A stretch of 64,000 bases of DNA, from assembly GCF_024713975.1 (NCBI RefSeq), contig NC_091113.1:9498501-9562500 (forward strand), written 5' to 3'. Of this stretch, positions 12,102 through 27,774 are shown in pieces. The DNA is from Paralichthys olivaceus. Its lineage: Eukaryota; Chordata; Actinopteri; Pleuronectiformes; Paralichthyidae. Numbering within the stretch: the first letter of the stretch is position 1; every line of letters starts with the position of its first letter. The notes below the pieces were generated by a model that was given only the letters and a program-made list of their open reading frames with translations, was not told the DNA's origin and made no database searches. A program made the translations under genes and the position numbers.

Positions 12102-13671
12102 TCAGTCTACCTTTTTGTCTGTGGGAAAGACAGTATGCTTACCAATGTGGCAGATGAAGTGAGTTTTGTACTGACATCCTCTGTCATACCATCCGTTGAT
12201 GGTAAACAACGTACAGTCTCCATCATTGTTTGGCTGAGTGTGGTGCCAGTATCTAAAGGAGCTGTTGCTCTGGTCCGACCACTTCCATTTGTCTCTGACC
12301 AAACCGATCCAGACCAAGGCTGGCGACCCAGTTTCACTAAGCACTTGCTGTAATGCTTGGTTTTCACTCTGGCTTCTCGCACTGGCCAACTCCATGTTGT
12401 TCCGGCGACAGTGCTGTTGGGCCTGCTGCCACGTCTTATTTTGAAGGACGACGGACACCTCACCGGACGCCTCAACTGTGAATATTTCAAAAATGTGCAG
12501 ATTAGGAGTATTGGAGAGGATGAGGACATTTTCAAATAATATGTAATAAAACAACAGCATCTGTAAGCACTGAAATGGCTTCATTTACATGTCAGCTACA
12601 AACATGGTGTAAATTTGAATTTAATTTGAATGTCGGTCTTTACGGACACTTGGATGACATCACAGGAGCAGCATGGAGGTTTTATGTGTTTGAATAATCA
12701 GTCAGTGTTTAATTTATTTGTATTGGATTTGGCTACAACGCTGTTTACCCCTGAAACTACAAAAGTGTTTCAAAATCAGATGAAAGAAATGCAAATTGAA
12801 AAGTATGGTGTGACCAGTTATTATTTGTAATTAAAACCCAAATGTTTAAGGTTTCAAATGTTTTTTATTCCATATTTCTTTGGAATATTTCTGATATTCA
12901 TTTTAAAGATGGTTCGTTTTTAGTGCTTTTGTAAAGGGCACCTTCGGTTCTAATGGTTTAAAGGAGCATTAAAGATATAATTTAGTTTTATTCAGTCTGA
13001 TTCAGAAGAGGCTGAGACTCAGTCTTTACTTTATAGGACAATATATCTGCACAGTAGACATACTGATGCAATAGACAGATGCATTAGGGAACAGGCTACT
13101 CCCTATAGGTACTTTTACTTTTAATACTTTTTAAGTATATTTCAAAGTTTTTTGTTTGACCTCACTGACCTCCCTGACAGACGAAAGGAAGAGCTGTTCC
13201 ACAAAGTCCGCTGATCCATTTCCCATCAGTCCCCATGCCTCCGCAGTAGTGATCACTGTGACTGTGACTGTAACTGTCCCAGTTTGAGTAGGTAGGTGAT
13301 TCTTGGCTCATCCCTGTTTCTCCCACAGACCAGACCCAGGACTCCGGCCCCGTCTCTCTCAGACCGATCCACATCTCATTTCTCAAATTACTGGCTGACA
13401 CCATGTTCTCCAGCCGCTCTATGTCATCATGGTTATCGATGGTGGCGAGGTCATTGTAGTTCTCCCTGCAGTAACTCTGGGCCTCGTCCCAGGTCTTAGA
13501 CTCATTTATCGGGTGATACTCACGATGAATGTGTGAACCCAAAGTAACACTACCTGTAGGACGCCCATCAAATATCATTAAAAAAAATCAAGTCTTAATT
13601 TAACTGTATTTCATAGTTTTATGAGAACACCTACCAGATGTTAGCAGCAAAATCACCAGATATTTAGACAT
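12102..13671 (-). CDS. Secreted protein with two C-type lectin domains
   Basis: Three exons on the minus strand: 13671-13635, 13553-13170, 12475-12102, with phase-1 junctions throughout; 264 aa. The first exon gives a hydrophobic signal peptide, MSKYLVILLLTSG. Domain 1 (about residues 18-140) has KTWDEAQSYC, an MWIGL core and the closing LCG...FVC cysteines. Domain 2 (about 142-260) has KTWQQAQQHC, VWIGL, a QPN triad and FICH. Domain 1 lacks an EPN or QPD sugar-binding triad. Domain 2 has QPN instead, and WYD where WND is usual, so sugar and calcium binding are uncertain. No membrane segment follows, so it is probably secreted. Such genes are numerous and fast-evolving in fish, often in mucosal or immune tissue. 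I cannot assign an orthologue. Another reading is two separate single-domain genes, but the matching phases favour one. Confidence 0.72.
12617..12775. repeat. Fragment of the TIR element seen at 46744-47224
   Basis: Shares 'acttggatgaca', 'cacaggagcag', 'tgtattggatttggct' and 'tttacccctga' with 47040-47160, in the same order and similar spacing. It is a partial, diverged second copy of that element, next to the lectin gene. Confidence 0.7.
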
Positions 13672-14745
13672 GATTTGTCTAAGATACAAAAAGGGTCAAT
13701 GTTAAAAACAAGTCAAACGAACTTTCCTACACTAGAATTGTCTCCTGCTTATTTGCCAATATTATTTTACACCAGTGAATACCTCACTCAGGGCCAGTGA
13801 GTATATAAGTTACATTTATTTAAGAAACAAAAAAGATACATTCAAAATGTAATTGAAAATAAAATTATGTTTACATATAAGATATAGAATATAAAATAAA
13901 AGATATATAGCTACAATGTTTGACCTTTTGCTATAAATATGATCAATTTCTTAAGTTCGTTCCCAACATCTGCAGCCACATCAGTAATACAACTCCCTAA
14001 ATTAAAAAAACTAAAATCCTTTTATTTTATTACACCTTATCCTTTCAAAAGTGTGTAGTGAGACGTGATCTCTTGTCATTATCGGCTGCTGTAGCCCTAA
14101 AAATATATGTTTACCCCCTTGCTGCTCTTTGTTAATAATTCTAAATATCCTCAGTGAATGCTTTGTCTTACCTGATGCACCGACGCTTCTCCTGTGACCT
14201 GAGTCTCTCTCTCTCCCTTCTTCCCTCCCTCTCCGTCTCTCACCCTTCACACATGTCGGTCCCAAGGAGCCACTACATTTGTCTTTATGGAAATGCTGTT
14301 TGCATTTGAGCAGTTCAAGGACATATTTGCTTTTCAAAATACATTTGTAAAAAGGTCGTGTATATGGAAGTGGTGGGCTTCTTTTTCTATAAGGAACATC
14401 GTGAAGTTAGTTTCCTCTCTTGAATCACCTTTTGGTGTTAAAGGTCATTTAAAGACAGACAGGAGTAAAGACCCAGGGTACCAGCGATGTTCAGAGCCTC
14501 CAAATCCTGAACCACAAACTGAATCTCTTTGTTTTGTCTCTTCCATCTCTCTCCATCATCTGCCACCTGTCCTCATGTCTCTGTTTTCAGCTGTGAGGTC
14601 CCCAACACACCCTTACTTCATTATCAGCTTATGCTCCCAAAAGCTGCCAATAATCCACATACATTCCCCCCGTCGCTCTTTTCTGAATCATACCCCCGAC
14701 ACACACGAGCACCTCAGCGTCGCCTCTTCGTCCCCCCCACAGGGC
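13672..14745. other. Spacer between the lectin gene and tnnt1
   Basis: This is the divergent interval holding upstream sequence of both genes. Open frames here have no recognisable domain and no codon-usage support. I see no RNA gene. Confidence 0.5.
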
Positions 14746-14823
14746 CACGTGTATATAAGGGTCTGTTTCAACCTCTGCAGTTGTTACTCATCATCAGTGA
14801 AAGTCTCTCTCTGTCCTGTGCAG
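14746..14823 (+). promoter_or_regulatory. tnnt1: TATA promoter and first non-coding exon of tnnt1
   Basis: A CACGTG E-box at 14746-14751 runs straight into TATATAAG at 14752-14759. Transcription would start about 25-30 bases later. The first exon ends at 14823 with CAG and a GTATGT donor. It joins the exon at 16782, whose ATG is seven bases in. A small non-coding first exon with a TATA box is usual for troponin T genes. Confidence 0.75.
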
Positions 14824-16781
14824 GTATGTGCTCTGAATCTTCCTCTATGCTGCTGTGACAGTGTGAAACCATCGAGAAGAGCTAGTTTTTATCATTCTGA
14901 GTTATTTTCAGTCAAATCTGAACTGGATTTTTATTTGAGTATAAAGAATTGTTTATGGACTGCACACATTTTAAATGGCACGACTGCTCATTGAATTTCA
15001 AGTTGGTGAAAACATTTTGTTTAAATTAGATTGTCATTTTTAAAGTGAAAATTGAAAATGAATGTTTAACGTACATGTAGCCAGAAAAATGACTCAAAAT
15101 GCAGCCAGTGTTTACTGGATGTATGTAAATGGCAGCTGCTTACTAACATGTTTGCCACATTATAGGCTACTTACACTAATACCACCTGTCAATGTTGTGT
15201 TCTCAGCTTGTCAGCTTTTCACGAGTGGCCATAAATCACTTACTATACTTTTAACAATTAATTAATAATGAATATATAACAATTAAATAATAATGAATAT
15301 ATAACTGATAATAACTAAAGATGCTGTAAAACATCCAAAAGTAAGTAGTTTGAGAAAATCACCTTTTTTTCATGGTCACAGTTACAATATATTCTCTGTT
15401 TTCATGGCAATAAACATAAAGAGCCAAATTTAGCATCTTTGCAAAAACTGGATTCACCAGGGAGCTAGTGGGTGTGTTAGATCCATTAGGAATGTTCCCT
15501 CATGACAAGTTATTCTTGGTTCCCTTAACCTCTCTGTCTGTTTGTCATACTGAGGATGGCCCCGTTGGTCAGTTTGGTCAGAAACATAATGAATTCTTCT
15601 TTCAATCCCTCATTTGCCTTTTGTCCATGTGCCCATGTTTATTCAGATTTGCATGCTCATGCCTGAGACAGGCAGACTGAGGGGGCTTCCAGCTATGCTG
15701 TTACAAATTGGGTTTCTGTCTTTAGCCAGAGACCTTTCTGTCCAGTTTTAACTCATCAGACTCTTTAAAAGTCTAGAACTTAAACTTCTTTAACTCTAAA
15801 AAACATGAAGAAAAAAGTGAAGAAGTTATTGTTGGGAATGCTAAAACATTTCTGGGGCACCTCAAGCAATGAAATACCCATTCAGCTCATGGCGACTGTG
15901 AGGAGATGAAATGATAATAGAGGACTTGGCTGGTGTTAATGGCGTCCAGCCGACCAGCTTTAATCTCTCCATCCCACATTCTCTCTTGTAAATCAAATTA
16001 ATCAAGACGGATTGGCCAGCTGATACTTTGTTCTTACCCTGGGTAACAGGACACTGTCGCAGCCAACGGTCCCCCTGTCCTCGTCTATTCCTAGATCATT
16101 AGCTACAAATGGCCTTTCCCTTCATCTTCTTCTTTGAACAAAAGCAGTGGCATGCTTTGAACGAGTAGTTCATCGCCCCTACGTCTCAGATTAGATGAGA
16201 TAAACATGTATTTTAAATGGCCCGAAAACTCAGCCATCTGCAAATTAAATATTTGACACCACTTCCTTGAGTCCAACCACCACTATCATAATATATCATG
16301 AATACAGGATATCTAATGCTGTAAAGCCCTAACATATGGTTCAGGATACAAGGTTCTAGTTGTAGTCACTGAAGCTTGCCTCCAGAGTGACTTCTGGATC
16401 AGCACCAATCTACTTGAACTCTGTGACACTCCTTCGCTTCACTTCTTTCTTCCAAGTAACTTCACCTGGCATTGCAGATTGGTTTTCTACTAAATGCTAT
16501 CCGAGAAAGGGCATTTCCTCCACATCTTCAACAAACTCTTGAAAGAGCACCTACTCTCTAATACCTTAAAGTTTTTGGTGCACTTCTTGACCTGATCTCC
16601 TAAACTTCTTCTAAAACAACAGCTTTAGCTCTTAGTAGTTAACCATAAGTATCTCTTCGGTAGTGAAACTGTAGTATTGTCGGTTTACTGTTACCCTTCT
16701 TAACAGAATTGTATTCAGAAAAACCTTTCATATTGTGAGCTAAGGTTGTTGCACATTTATAACAGTATGATTTCTCCCCAG
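14824..16781 (+). other. First intron of tnnt1
   Basis: About 2 kb between the non-coding exon and the ATG exon. It includes a short AT-rich tandem duplication at 15249-15305. No other coding exon or recognised repeat is seen. Confidence 0.6.
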
Positions 16782-16788
16782 TGTTACC

Positions 16789-18362
16789 ATGTCTGATTTA
16801 GAAGATCATGGGTGAGTCAATGCAATCCTTTCATTCATAATAAATGAGCTTTTGTATCATTGCATGTCTGATATATAATTTCTTTTCTTTTTTATTTAGA
16901 GGACACCAGGAAGGTAAGAACATCCTTTTTCATTCATTTCTTATTTAAAGAATGCAGGGGTTTCATCTGTTCCCTCGTCTTGGACTCTCTCACACTCTTT
17001 CTTTTTCCAGAAGAAGATGAGGAGCAGGGAGAAGGAGGTGAGACTGTGATGGTGAAAATTGTATCAACCTCTCCTTCGAGATAACACACTCAGACACGAG
17101 CTTTAACAGCACTGAAGAATCAGAATGTCCCCATAAGCAAACTCCAGTGTTATCCACCTTGTAGTGTTTGTGAGTCCATCATCAGTAACATAGTAAAATA
17201 CAAGAACTTATTGTTGTCTTCTTCTTGGCAGAACATATTGTAAGTCACTGTTACAAGTGGCCATGAACGTATTAAATGTAACATATTAAAATGTCATTCA
17301 AATGAGCTTAAGTGAGTCTTTGCCTATTAGAGTTTCATCTTTTGTGTTTTCAAACCGACCTGTGTTGTTTTTAAAACATGAACTGATGTACTTTTTAATT
17401 TCTGTTCCGGCTGTCATGTTGAAGAAGAACGCCCTAAATACAAGTAAGAATGAATGAAAACACGATTTTGACACAAAATGCCAAAAAGTACTATTAATCT
17501 GATCAGTAAAAATAAGCCTTCATGTTATTTTGCAGGTCCCTGGTCACACAGCTTGCTGCTCCAAAAATCCCTGAAGGAGAAAGGGTCGACTTTGATGTAC
17601 GTTACTTCAAGGTTGTTTTTAATGAAACAATTATGTTTTTACTGCGCCTAACACATTATATAAGATACATCTGTGTATCCATTTGCTCCTGTTAGGATAT
17701 CCACAGGAAAAGGATGGAGAAAGATCTTCTGGAGCTGCAGACTCTGATTGATGTCCACTTTGAGCAGAGGAAGAAAGAAGAAGCGGAGCTGATTGGACTC
17801 AAAGAGAGGATTGTAAAGCCTTTCCTATACTGTTTTCCCAATGGTTTTAGCTATCTGAATAGGGATTTTACAGAATAGAGAACCTATTCAGAGTAATGGT
17901 GATTAAAGAGCCATGTGTGAATGTCTATCATTTTTTCTATTGTAGGAAAGCCGACGGGCAGAAAGAGCTGAGCAGCAGCGAGTGAGGGCTGAAAAAGAGC
18001 GAGACAGACAGACAAGGATTGCGGTAATCAAAGTTTCTCTTTGTGTGATCAACTGTGATCACAACATTTTGATCCTACACTCTGTAGAACAGCAAATGCC
18101 AGTGAAGGAAACTGCAGTAATGAATGCAAAGTGACTTCCTTAGGAGGAGAGGCAGAGGAAGGAGGACGAAGAGGCAAAAAAGAGGGCGGAAGACGATGCC
18201 AAGAAGAAGAAAGTGCTCTCTAACATGGGTGCTCACTTTGGAGGGTTCCTGGCCAAGGTCAGAATAATATATTTGTAGGCAGGTGTGTCCCTGCATGTTT
18301 GTAGAGTGCATATCATCTGAACTGCCTTCTAAAAAAAGCAGTCCACGTGACATTTAGAGACT

Positions 18363-18458
<96 letters not shown>

Positions 18459-19535
18459 ATTCATTTTTTGTTACCTCTTAAGGACCCTTTCCAGCACAAA
18501 CACTGACCTTGTAAGGACCAGTAGACCTCATGGGGACCAAAAGCTGGTTCTAATGAGGCAGAACATAATTTCTGAGGTCCTGCATAAGGTTAGGTTTAGG
18601 CTTGAATTGGTCAAGATTAAGGTTAATGGAAGCCAAAGATGTAAATGGTCTAGATAGGAAATGCCTATTAAGGATAGCTGCACAAACCTGTGTGTGAGAG
18701 ATAGTTCTGAAGAGTGATATGTGATTATTTTCCCGTGCAGGTGGAGCAGAGGCGAGGAAAAAAGCAAACTGCGAGGGAAATCAAGAAGAAGACTCTGGCT
18801 GAGCGCCGTAAGCCACTGGCTATTGAGACCCTAAGAGAGGACGGCCTGAGGTCAGTTAAAGTCTCATCAAAGATGATGCTATCAGTAAATTTGGTTTAAC
18901 TTTAACTTAAGGTCAGATGGCTAAGCCTGACACCCTCAATACAATAACCAGTCACCCTTTGTGGAGATTTCCGAAGGTGTATGTTGTTGATTGTTGATGC
19001 CATTGTGTTTTAGAGAGAGAGCTAAGGAGATGTGGGAATGCATCTACCAGCTGGAGTCGGAGAAATTTGACCTGACAGACAAAATGAGGAGGCAGAAGTA
19101 CGAGGTGAGACATTCAGTTGAAATTATACAAAACTGGGATGTAGAACATTTTTGCCATCCTAACCTGTGTGTTATTCATTTTCAGATAAACGTTCTCCTC
19201 AACAGAATCCAACACGCTCAGAAATTGTGAGTTAATCTGCTCATCTCAGTCACACCACACCACAGAAAAGTAAGAGCATTGGGGAGAATTACTTTGCATT
19301 AGCTATGTAAATCTGCCACAGATGAATGGCAACAGTCACACAGGAAATGCCAAAGTCACAGCTTTTTTACATTTGCAGATATTTACATGTTGTCAGGAAA
19401 CTATGTACTACTTCTCTTTCTTTGCCCTCTCAGTCACACTTGTTGGTTACTGATAATTCAACTCTCACTTCTTTCTTGTATTTATGCAGCAAAAAGGTCC
19501 ATGGCAAGGGGAAAGTTGGAGGACGCTGGAAGTGA
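16789..19535 (+). CDS. tnnt1: Troponin T, slow skeletal muscle
   Basis: Tropomyosin-binding subunit of troponin in the thin filament. Coding exons: 16789-16811, 16900-16913, 17011-17037, 17425-17443, 17536-17596, 17696-17812, 17946-18023, 18144-18257, 18741-18850, 19014-19104, 19186-19226, 19490-19535; 246 aa in frame. The start is a short acidic arm [19 protein letters not shown] built from exons of 14-27 bases, as in other troponin T genes. The core [20 protein letters not shown] matches mammalian TNNT1 rather than TNNT2 or TNNT3, as do [13 protein letters not shown] and QLESEKFDL. The C-terminus is the family's GKVGGRWK. The acidic arm is shorter than in mammals, and small exons could be skipped or added. 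The next gene, dnaaf3, converges on it. Confidence 0.95.
18364..18458. repeat. (TG)n microsatellite in a tnnt1 intron
   Basis: Nearly pure TG run of about 95 bases with one interruption. It is followed (about 18470-18650) by sequence with 'tggggaccaaaagctgg' wording that often accompanies such runs in fish. Confidence 0.95.
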
Positions 19536-19637
19536 ATTTACACACAAAGAAACAAGAAGGCGCTTCACCAGCTTCAGGATGAGATTGCAGTGTTCATCAG
19601 TTAGGCTAAAACAGATTCTATCAATGTTTGAGTAACA

Positions 19638-19688
19638 TTTATTCAAAAACATAAGCATCTGTAACATTAAATTGCATAGATAAATAAA
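19638..19688. promoter_or_regulatory. Opposed polyadenylation signals of tnnt1 and dnaaf3
   Basis: The + strand has AATAAA at 19683-19688, 150 bases after the tnnt1 stop. The minus strand has AATAAA at 19643-19638, about 145 bases after the dnaaf3 stop. If both are used, the two 3' untranslated regions overlap by at least some 50 bases. Confidence 0.6.
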
Positions 19689-19785
19689 ATGGATGTTTCA
19701 CATTCAGTGTCCATCACATTGGAAATTAAATCTTGTTGGTTTGTTGCATCTTGTGAATGTAAAGAAAGTGGGACGTTAACCACTT

Positions 19786-22700
19786 TTACTTCGTCTGTGG
19801 TATGAACACAGCATGGACGTCATCACTCTTCCCCTCAAGCCACGGCTCAAATCCAGCCGCCAGAGCGATGCTCGCCACTTTCGCTGCAAAATCCGCCTCT
19901 TGGTCTTTGTTCAGATCCAAAATGTACCTGGGATATACAGTGACACACAAACGCAACTATTATGAATTGCCAAGACTAGTCCTGAACATTTAACACAAAT
20001 TATCTGATACACACACACAAAAAAAATACACAGCAGAGTCACTATACTCTTGGTGACAGTACTGTCACCATGGAAACAAGGTACTATTAAAAGTCACTAT
20101 AAAACCCTCACTTGGCCAACTCCATGACAACCACAGCGTCTGGTGCTGCAATCTGTGTCATCGTCTGGTCCAACTGGTGCACGCAGCTTCACAGCAGACA
20201 AAGAGAAACACACAAATGAAACATGGTCAGCAGTCATAGCAGTTATCTGCAGTCAATGTGACTGGATGGTGAAGAAAATATAAATGTATTTAAATATCCA
20301 TGCAGTCAAATGATGGTTGTAGTAATTATGGTAATAAAGTACCTCTCACCTAGTAGAGAGGTAAATGGTGTTGAAGAAGTGGGAATATTTCTTTTTCTCT
20401 GGCAGTTTGTGAAGTGAGTCCAGAGGCAGGAAGGTCACAGAGATGTCGTTCAGACGCATCAAGTCTGAAGAGGATTTGAGAAAATTCAGTAACCGACAAA
20501 AAACGTTTTCTGTTTTACAAAGTGGTCTACCACATAGATGCCACTTCCATATAACCATGTTAAATGCAACATAAACAAAATCAGCCTTTCCCCTCAGTCT
20601 GGGCCTTGCTGACAGCTTCAGACAGCAAGGCCCAGAGTTCAACTACTTTTGTCATTGTGTCATTTTATATATTGCAAATTGTCTAAAGCCACAGGCCTGC
20701 TTGCTGCTAATACTATTTTACCGTTAATGGTGACAGATTTGAGGTCAATCTGTGTGGATGGCTCCTCTCTCTCTGTGTCTGACTGAGAAGTAGAGGGGCA
20801 GCCCCGTCTACCGGACAGCGACTTGAACAATGCCTGCACATTTGCAAAGGAGATATCCTGGGCTGTCTGACGATGAGGGAGGAAAGAAAAGAAAGGACAA
20901 TGAAGACACAATTAAACATAAAACCAGTGCTGTTACAACTGTATATTTTACCTTGATATGTTGCCCATTTTGTGTCTTCAGGAGGCTCTTGTCATCAGTT
21001 TCAATGCCAAAGGAGAGGTATGGACTGGATACTATGTCTCCCCAGTAACCCCTCACCGCCACTTTGTTCCCTCTCTGTCAACACATGCACAAAGTGAAGT
21101 TCACCCAGTTCACGTTATCTCCAGGAGATAACAAATCTGTACATTGGCAACTGGACTTGCTTGCGTTTTTTGCAGTTGTGTGTACAATGCTGTCCTAAGA
21201 TCTCTCTTCAGACAGCTGAATGCCATAGACTATATATAAAGATGGACAACCTTGTAGATCACCACAAATGAAGCCAAAGCATCTTGATCATTCTCCCTTT
21301 TCGTTAAATACATTTTTCTCAAAGATTGTTTCTGTCATTCTAGGTAGTTCTAATCACACTGATTAGAACTACTGATTGAGACTGACTCGCGATTGGTCGA
21401 CTTCATGTATCAGCACGACCTTGCTACCGTGGCTCCAGACTCTGGCTTCAAATGACGTCATTGGCACAAGATGGCAGCATTCGTTTCCGCAATATTTCGG
21501 CTTCTTTCTCCATCTATATATACAGTCTAAATGAACAACCACCCAGACCACAACTCTTGTGATACGACTCAGAAAGCAGATTGCATCAACAGCCATTCAC
21601 ACCTTGACTCAGATGACCTGGTAAGAAGTCCAAGAGGTCAAATCCCTGGAACTTCCCAGCAGTCAGTCAGAACTGATGAAGTCTCTCTTGGATGAGAGGT
21701 TCCAGTTGCCGTACAGTTATGTTCAACAACAAAAAGAGTGTAGCACCCACCTGACTGAACACTCTTGATGAGAGTAAAGTTGGATTGGTTATTTGGTAGA
21801 CACCTTCCCTCATTTCGAACGCCAAACCCCGCTCCCTCCATTGCATATATTGTTGTTTATTGATGACACCACACTGGTGATGAAGAATTAGAACAGAATG
21901 AGTTTCCATCACTGCAAATACAAAGTTACTGAAAAATTAAAATTTTATGGTCAAATAGTATAAGTATTCAAAAGAAAAAGTTTCAAAGGTTTCAAATACC
22001 CCTTTCTCTTGCAGCTTCATGGTAAGGTCCCAGTCGAAGCTGCCTTTCTTGGAGTCGTATCGTGCTCCAAGGTGTTGCCTGACCCGATAATCCCAGGCTT
22101 TGGACATGAAGATGGGAACAGAACGCTCGGATGAAGATGATGAAGACTGAGACTGGATCCACGATTTGAATATCCTGGCCAGCTCATCTCGCTCCTTGAA
22201 CTGTAGAAATACTCACATATAAGAGTAGACTTGAACTAAATGTGTAAATTTGAGCAATTACTCACCCACATTTGGTCCAAAATGGCCTGAATACCAACTA
22301 TAATCAAATATAATAGTTTGCAATGGGTTTGACTGAGTAGACCTGTGTGAGGTGTTACAAAAACACAACGGATTATTGTACCTTGAGGAGAGCTGTGTTC
22401 AGACAGGGGTGCACGGCTGTCTCCATTGTTTCAGTAACACACAGAGAAAGCTGTGATGCTGCGTGTCTCAGTATTCCCTCTGTTTGACTGCGGATCTCAC
22501 CGTTCCCAAACACCTCCAGGTAAATCTCTGTCTTCTCTGTGAATAAAAACCAGCGTCAGGCGAGAGTTTTACACACATTTAGATTTTAAAAGTAATTCAA
22601 TCAACTTGCACCCACCGTTCAGTCCAATGCTTTCCTGGGGCATCAGTGCCAGGTAGAGGAGCAGCAGCTGTCGAGCCACCACCTCCATGCTGCTTTCTAT

Positions 22701-23459
22701 CACCCACACCTGCAGTGGAGCAGAAAGGAGAGGTCTACAGCTCACAATGGAGTTAACCAATCTGCTCTCAGGTTTAACAAGAATGATTTAAGAGAGGGAG
22801 GCTCACGTGGACGCTTTCTTCAATCCGCAAACCACTGATGGTCTTCAAAATATGTCGTGGATCTGCGCTGCCAACCAGGAGAACATTGGCCTCCTCTTCT
22901 TGTCTCACAGGGCCTTGACACAGGGAGAGAGACCATACAGGAGATTCCACAGCATAATTCTGAGGTTGGGTGCTGAACCTCAATTTTACAGCTGTTGCTA
23001 TACATTGATCGCACATCAGTGGAGGAGCTTCTATTCTTTGGTCCTTCTTTTTTCCTAAGTCTTTGCTTTATTGTTCTTATTGATCTATTTGATTTCATGT
23101 CGGTTTGATTTTATTGTATAGCACTTTGAGCTGCATTTTATATATGAAAGGTGCTATATAAATACATTTTAATATTATTATTATGTAATTTGCTGTTTTT
23201 TGATTTGAATGAAATTATATTCATTTACTTTTTGTTTCAAAAGCTGCTTAGCAATTCATATTGCATATGTTAATTGTTTAGTTGTATGTTTCATGTAAAG
23301 TTAAAGTGCCTTTTCAACAAAGATCTATTTCCCTGAGTATTGTTCCACCATCATTATGCTTGTGTTGTGTGTCTCACCTGCAGTGAGCAGGTCCAGTGCA
23401 GGACTGAACCCCCACCAGCTGACCCACCCTGCGCCTTCAGCTGCTCTTCCACCGCTCAT
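19786..23459 (-). CDS. dnaaf3: Dynein axonemal assembly factor 3
   Basis: Cytoplasmic factor needed to pre-assemble ciliary dynein arms. Exons on the minus strand: 23459-23378, 22913-22807, 22709-22616, 22536-22382, 22200-22000, 21873-21751, 21074-20952, 20866-20722, 20464-20350, 20186-20112, 19927-19786; 453 aa in frame. Recognisable DNAAF3 wording: [13 protein letters not shown] at the start, [17 protein letters not shown] (a methyltransferase-like first strand), [38 protein letters not shown]-type [33 protein letters not shown]. The C-terminal region is shorter than the human protein's variable tail. The ATG at 23459 was chosen because it opens the conserved sequence; an in-frame ATG lies upstream. 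Exon 21873 uses the acceptor that keeps phase; an upstream CAG would break the frame. It lies next to tnnt1 and syt5, as in mammals. Confidence 0.93.
21225..21533. repeat. Short TIR element (MITE) in a dnaaf3 intron
   Basis: The left end 'catagactatatataaagat' is matched in inverted form at the right by 'atctatatatacagtcta'. This terminal wording is widespread in teleost non-autonomous elements. It sits between exons 21751 and 21074 and has no coding capacity. Confidence 0.65.
23040..23190. repeat. Dispersed repeat tail in the first dnaaf3 intron
   Basis: Contains 'tatagcactttgagctgc' and 'aaaggtgctatataaat' followed by an ATTATT tail, a common 3' end of fish retroelement-like repeats. Confidence 0.65.
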
Positions 23460-24788
23460 CCTGTTTTGCAGCACAGACAAAGCCGCATGTTTCAGTGTAA
23501 GAGCCTCACACCGCAATGCAAAAATGCTGGACTGCAACTTCCTCTTTGTTTCCTCCGACGTAGCTTAGTTTACCACGAATGCCAAACCACCGCTAGCTAG
23601 GGTTAGCTAGGCAGCTGCTAGCTGGCTCATGAATGTAGCTGTTGTCCAGGATGACAAACGCGTCTCTAGCATCACATTGGTGATAAACCCTGTTACATAT
23701 CTCCTACATGCATATGATCACCTGCCACACATGTGGAAACTCACCTCACAGACGGGTTTAATGACCGAGGGAAAGTTTGCAGTGAACTGTCTGTGGGAAG
23801 TTTGGGTTTCCTGTTGCTAGGCAACGACTTACCCATGCTGAGGCGTTGATGACGTGATGGTGTCTGATCATAGAACTACCTCTCTTACTGCTCTGTTCAC
23901 ACCAAACTCCTTAACTACGACAACAAAACATGTTGTTTGTTACTATGTTCCTGCAGAAGAAGGGCCCCCTGAATATTTAACCAACTTTATTATTCTTTAT
24001 GCACATTATTTTATTCACAAATATTCAAATTCACTTCCTTAATTTTCACCATTTCAATCAGAGAGCAAAAAGAATATAAAGCTGGTGAATATCTCTTTTT
24101 TTTAAAACTTGAAACCACGAGCAAAGCTCTTTTCTTATATGTATATATACCTGCTTACAACTTTCTTTATTTACACTTTTATATATATTTATTAACACAG
24201 ATGTGTATTACTTGTGCTGCCAAAGTCTTGTGGAGTAATGTGTACAACTACTGATGATTGTCATTTTTTCCTACAACAAACTGCTACATATTTTATTTAA
24301 TCTAATTACAGATAAGATAGTAAGAGAAGCATCCATGCAAAATTGTCCATTTTGGGTTTATTTGCATTCGAAACACATACAACAATCATTATCTAGGACG
24401 CTGGAGCACCACAGCATTAGATAAGAAAATATTTTTTTCAGTTTTCAGGTGGACACAGAGCAATCTTAAAATCCTTCCTTTATGCCACAAATCTTTATTA
24501 TGTCCATGCAAGCGCATACACAATATATGCACATTTAAATTTTTGTGTTTGTCATTATACAAGTACTAAGTCATATCAGTTTATAGGTGTAACGCATATT
24601 AATAGGGGAGGCGGGGTTGTTAATAACAACCACATTTCCTAAAACAACACACCAGCACTCGTAACCACGTGTCATGTACCTCAAAAAAGAAACAATATGT
24701 GTTGGAGAACTTAACATACGAATTGAGACAACATCAGGGTCAAAGCAACGAAACATGTCGACAGTAGGCCTATGCAGTAGGTTTGACT
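23460..24788. other. Spacer between dnaaf3 promoter and syt5 3' end
   Basis: The right part (about 24050-24788) is AT-rich and probably holds the syt5 3' untranslated region, read on the minus strand. The left part holds the dnaaf3 promoter. No other gene seen. Confidence 0.5.
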
Positions 24789-27685
<2,897 letters not shown>

Positions 27686-27774
27686 GTCAGCTGTGAAAAT
27701 GGCAGAATAAGAGCAGTTATTATTATTTTTAGTTTTAATCTGCATTTATTTGTTAGTTAGTGGTATTCCACAAA

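Noticed and set aside
14287-14994. 235-codon + strand open frame over the tnnt1 promoter
   Set aside because: It reads through the TATA box and first exon donor; no homology recognised.
21874-21912. Earlier CAG acceptor for dnaaf3 exon 6
   Set aside because: From the phase-0 upstream exon it reads a stop at once. The acceptor at 21874 keeps the frame and matches the family.
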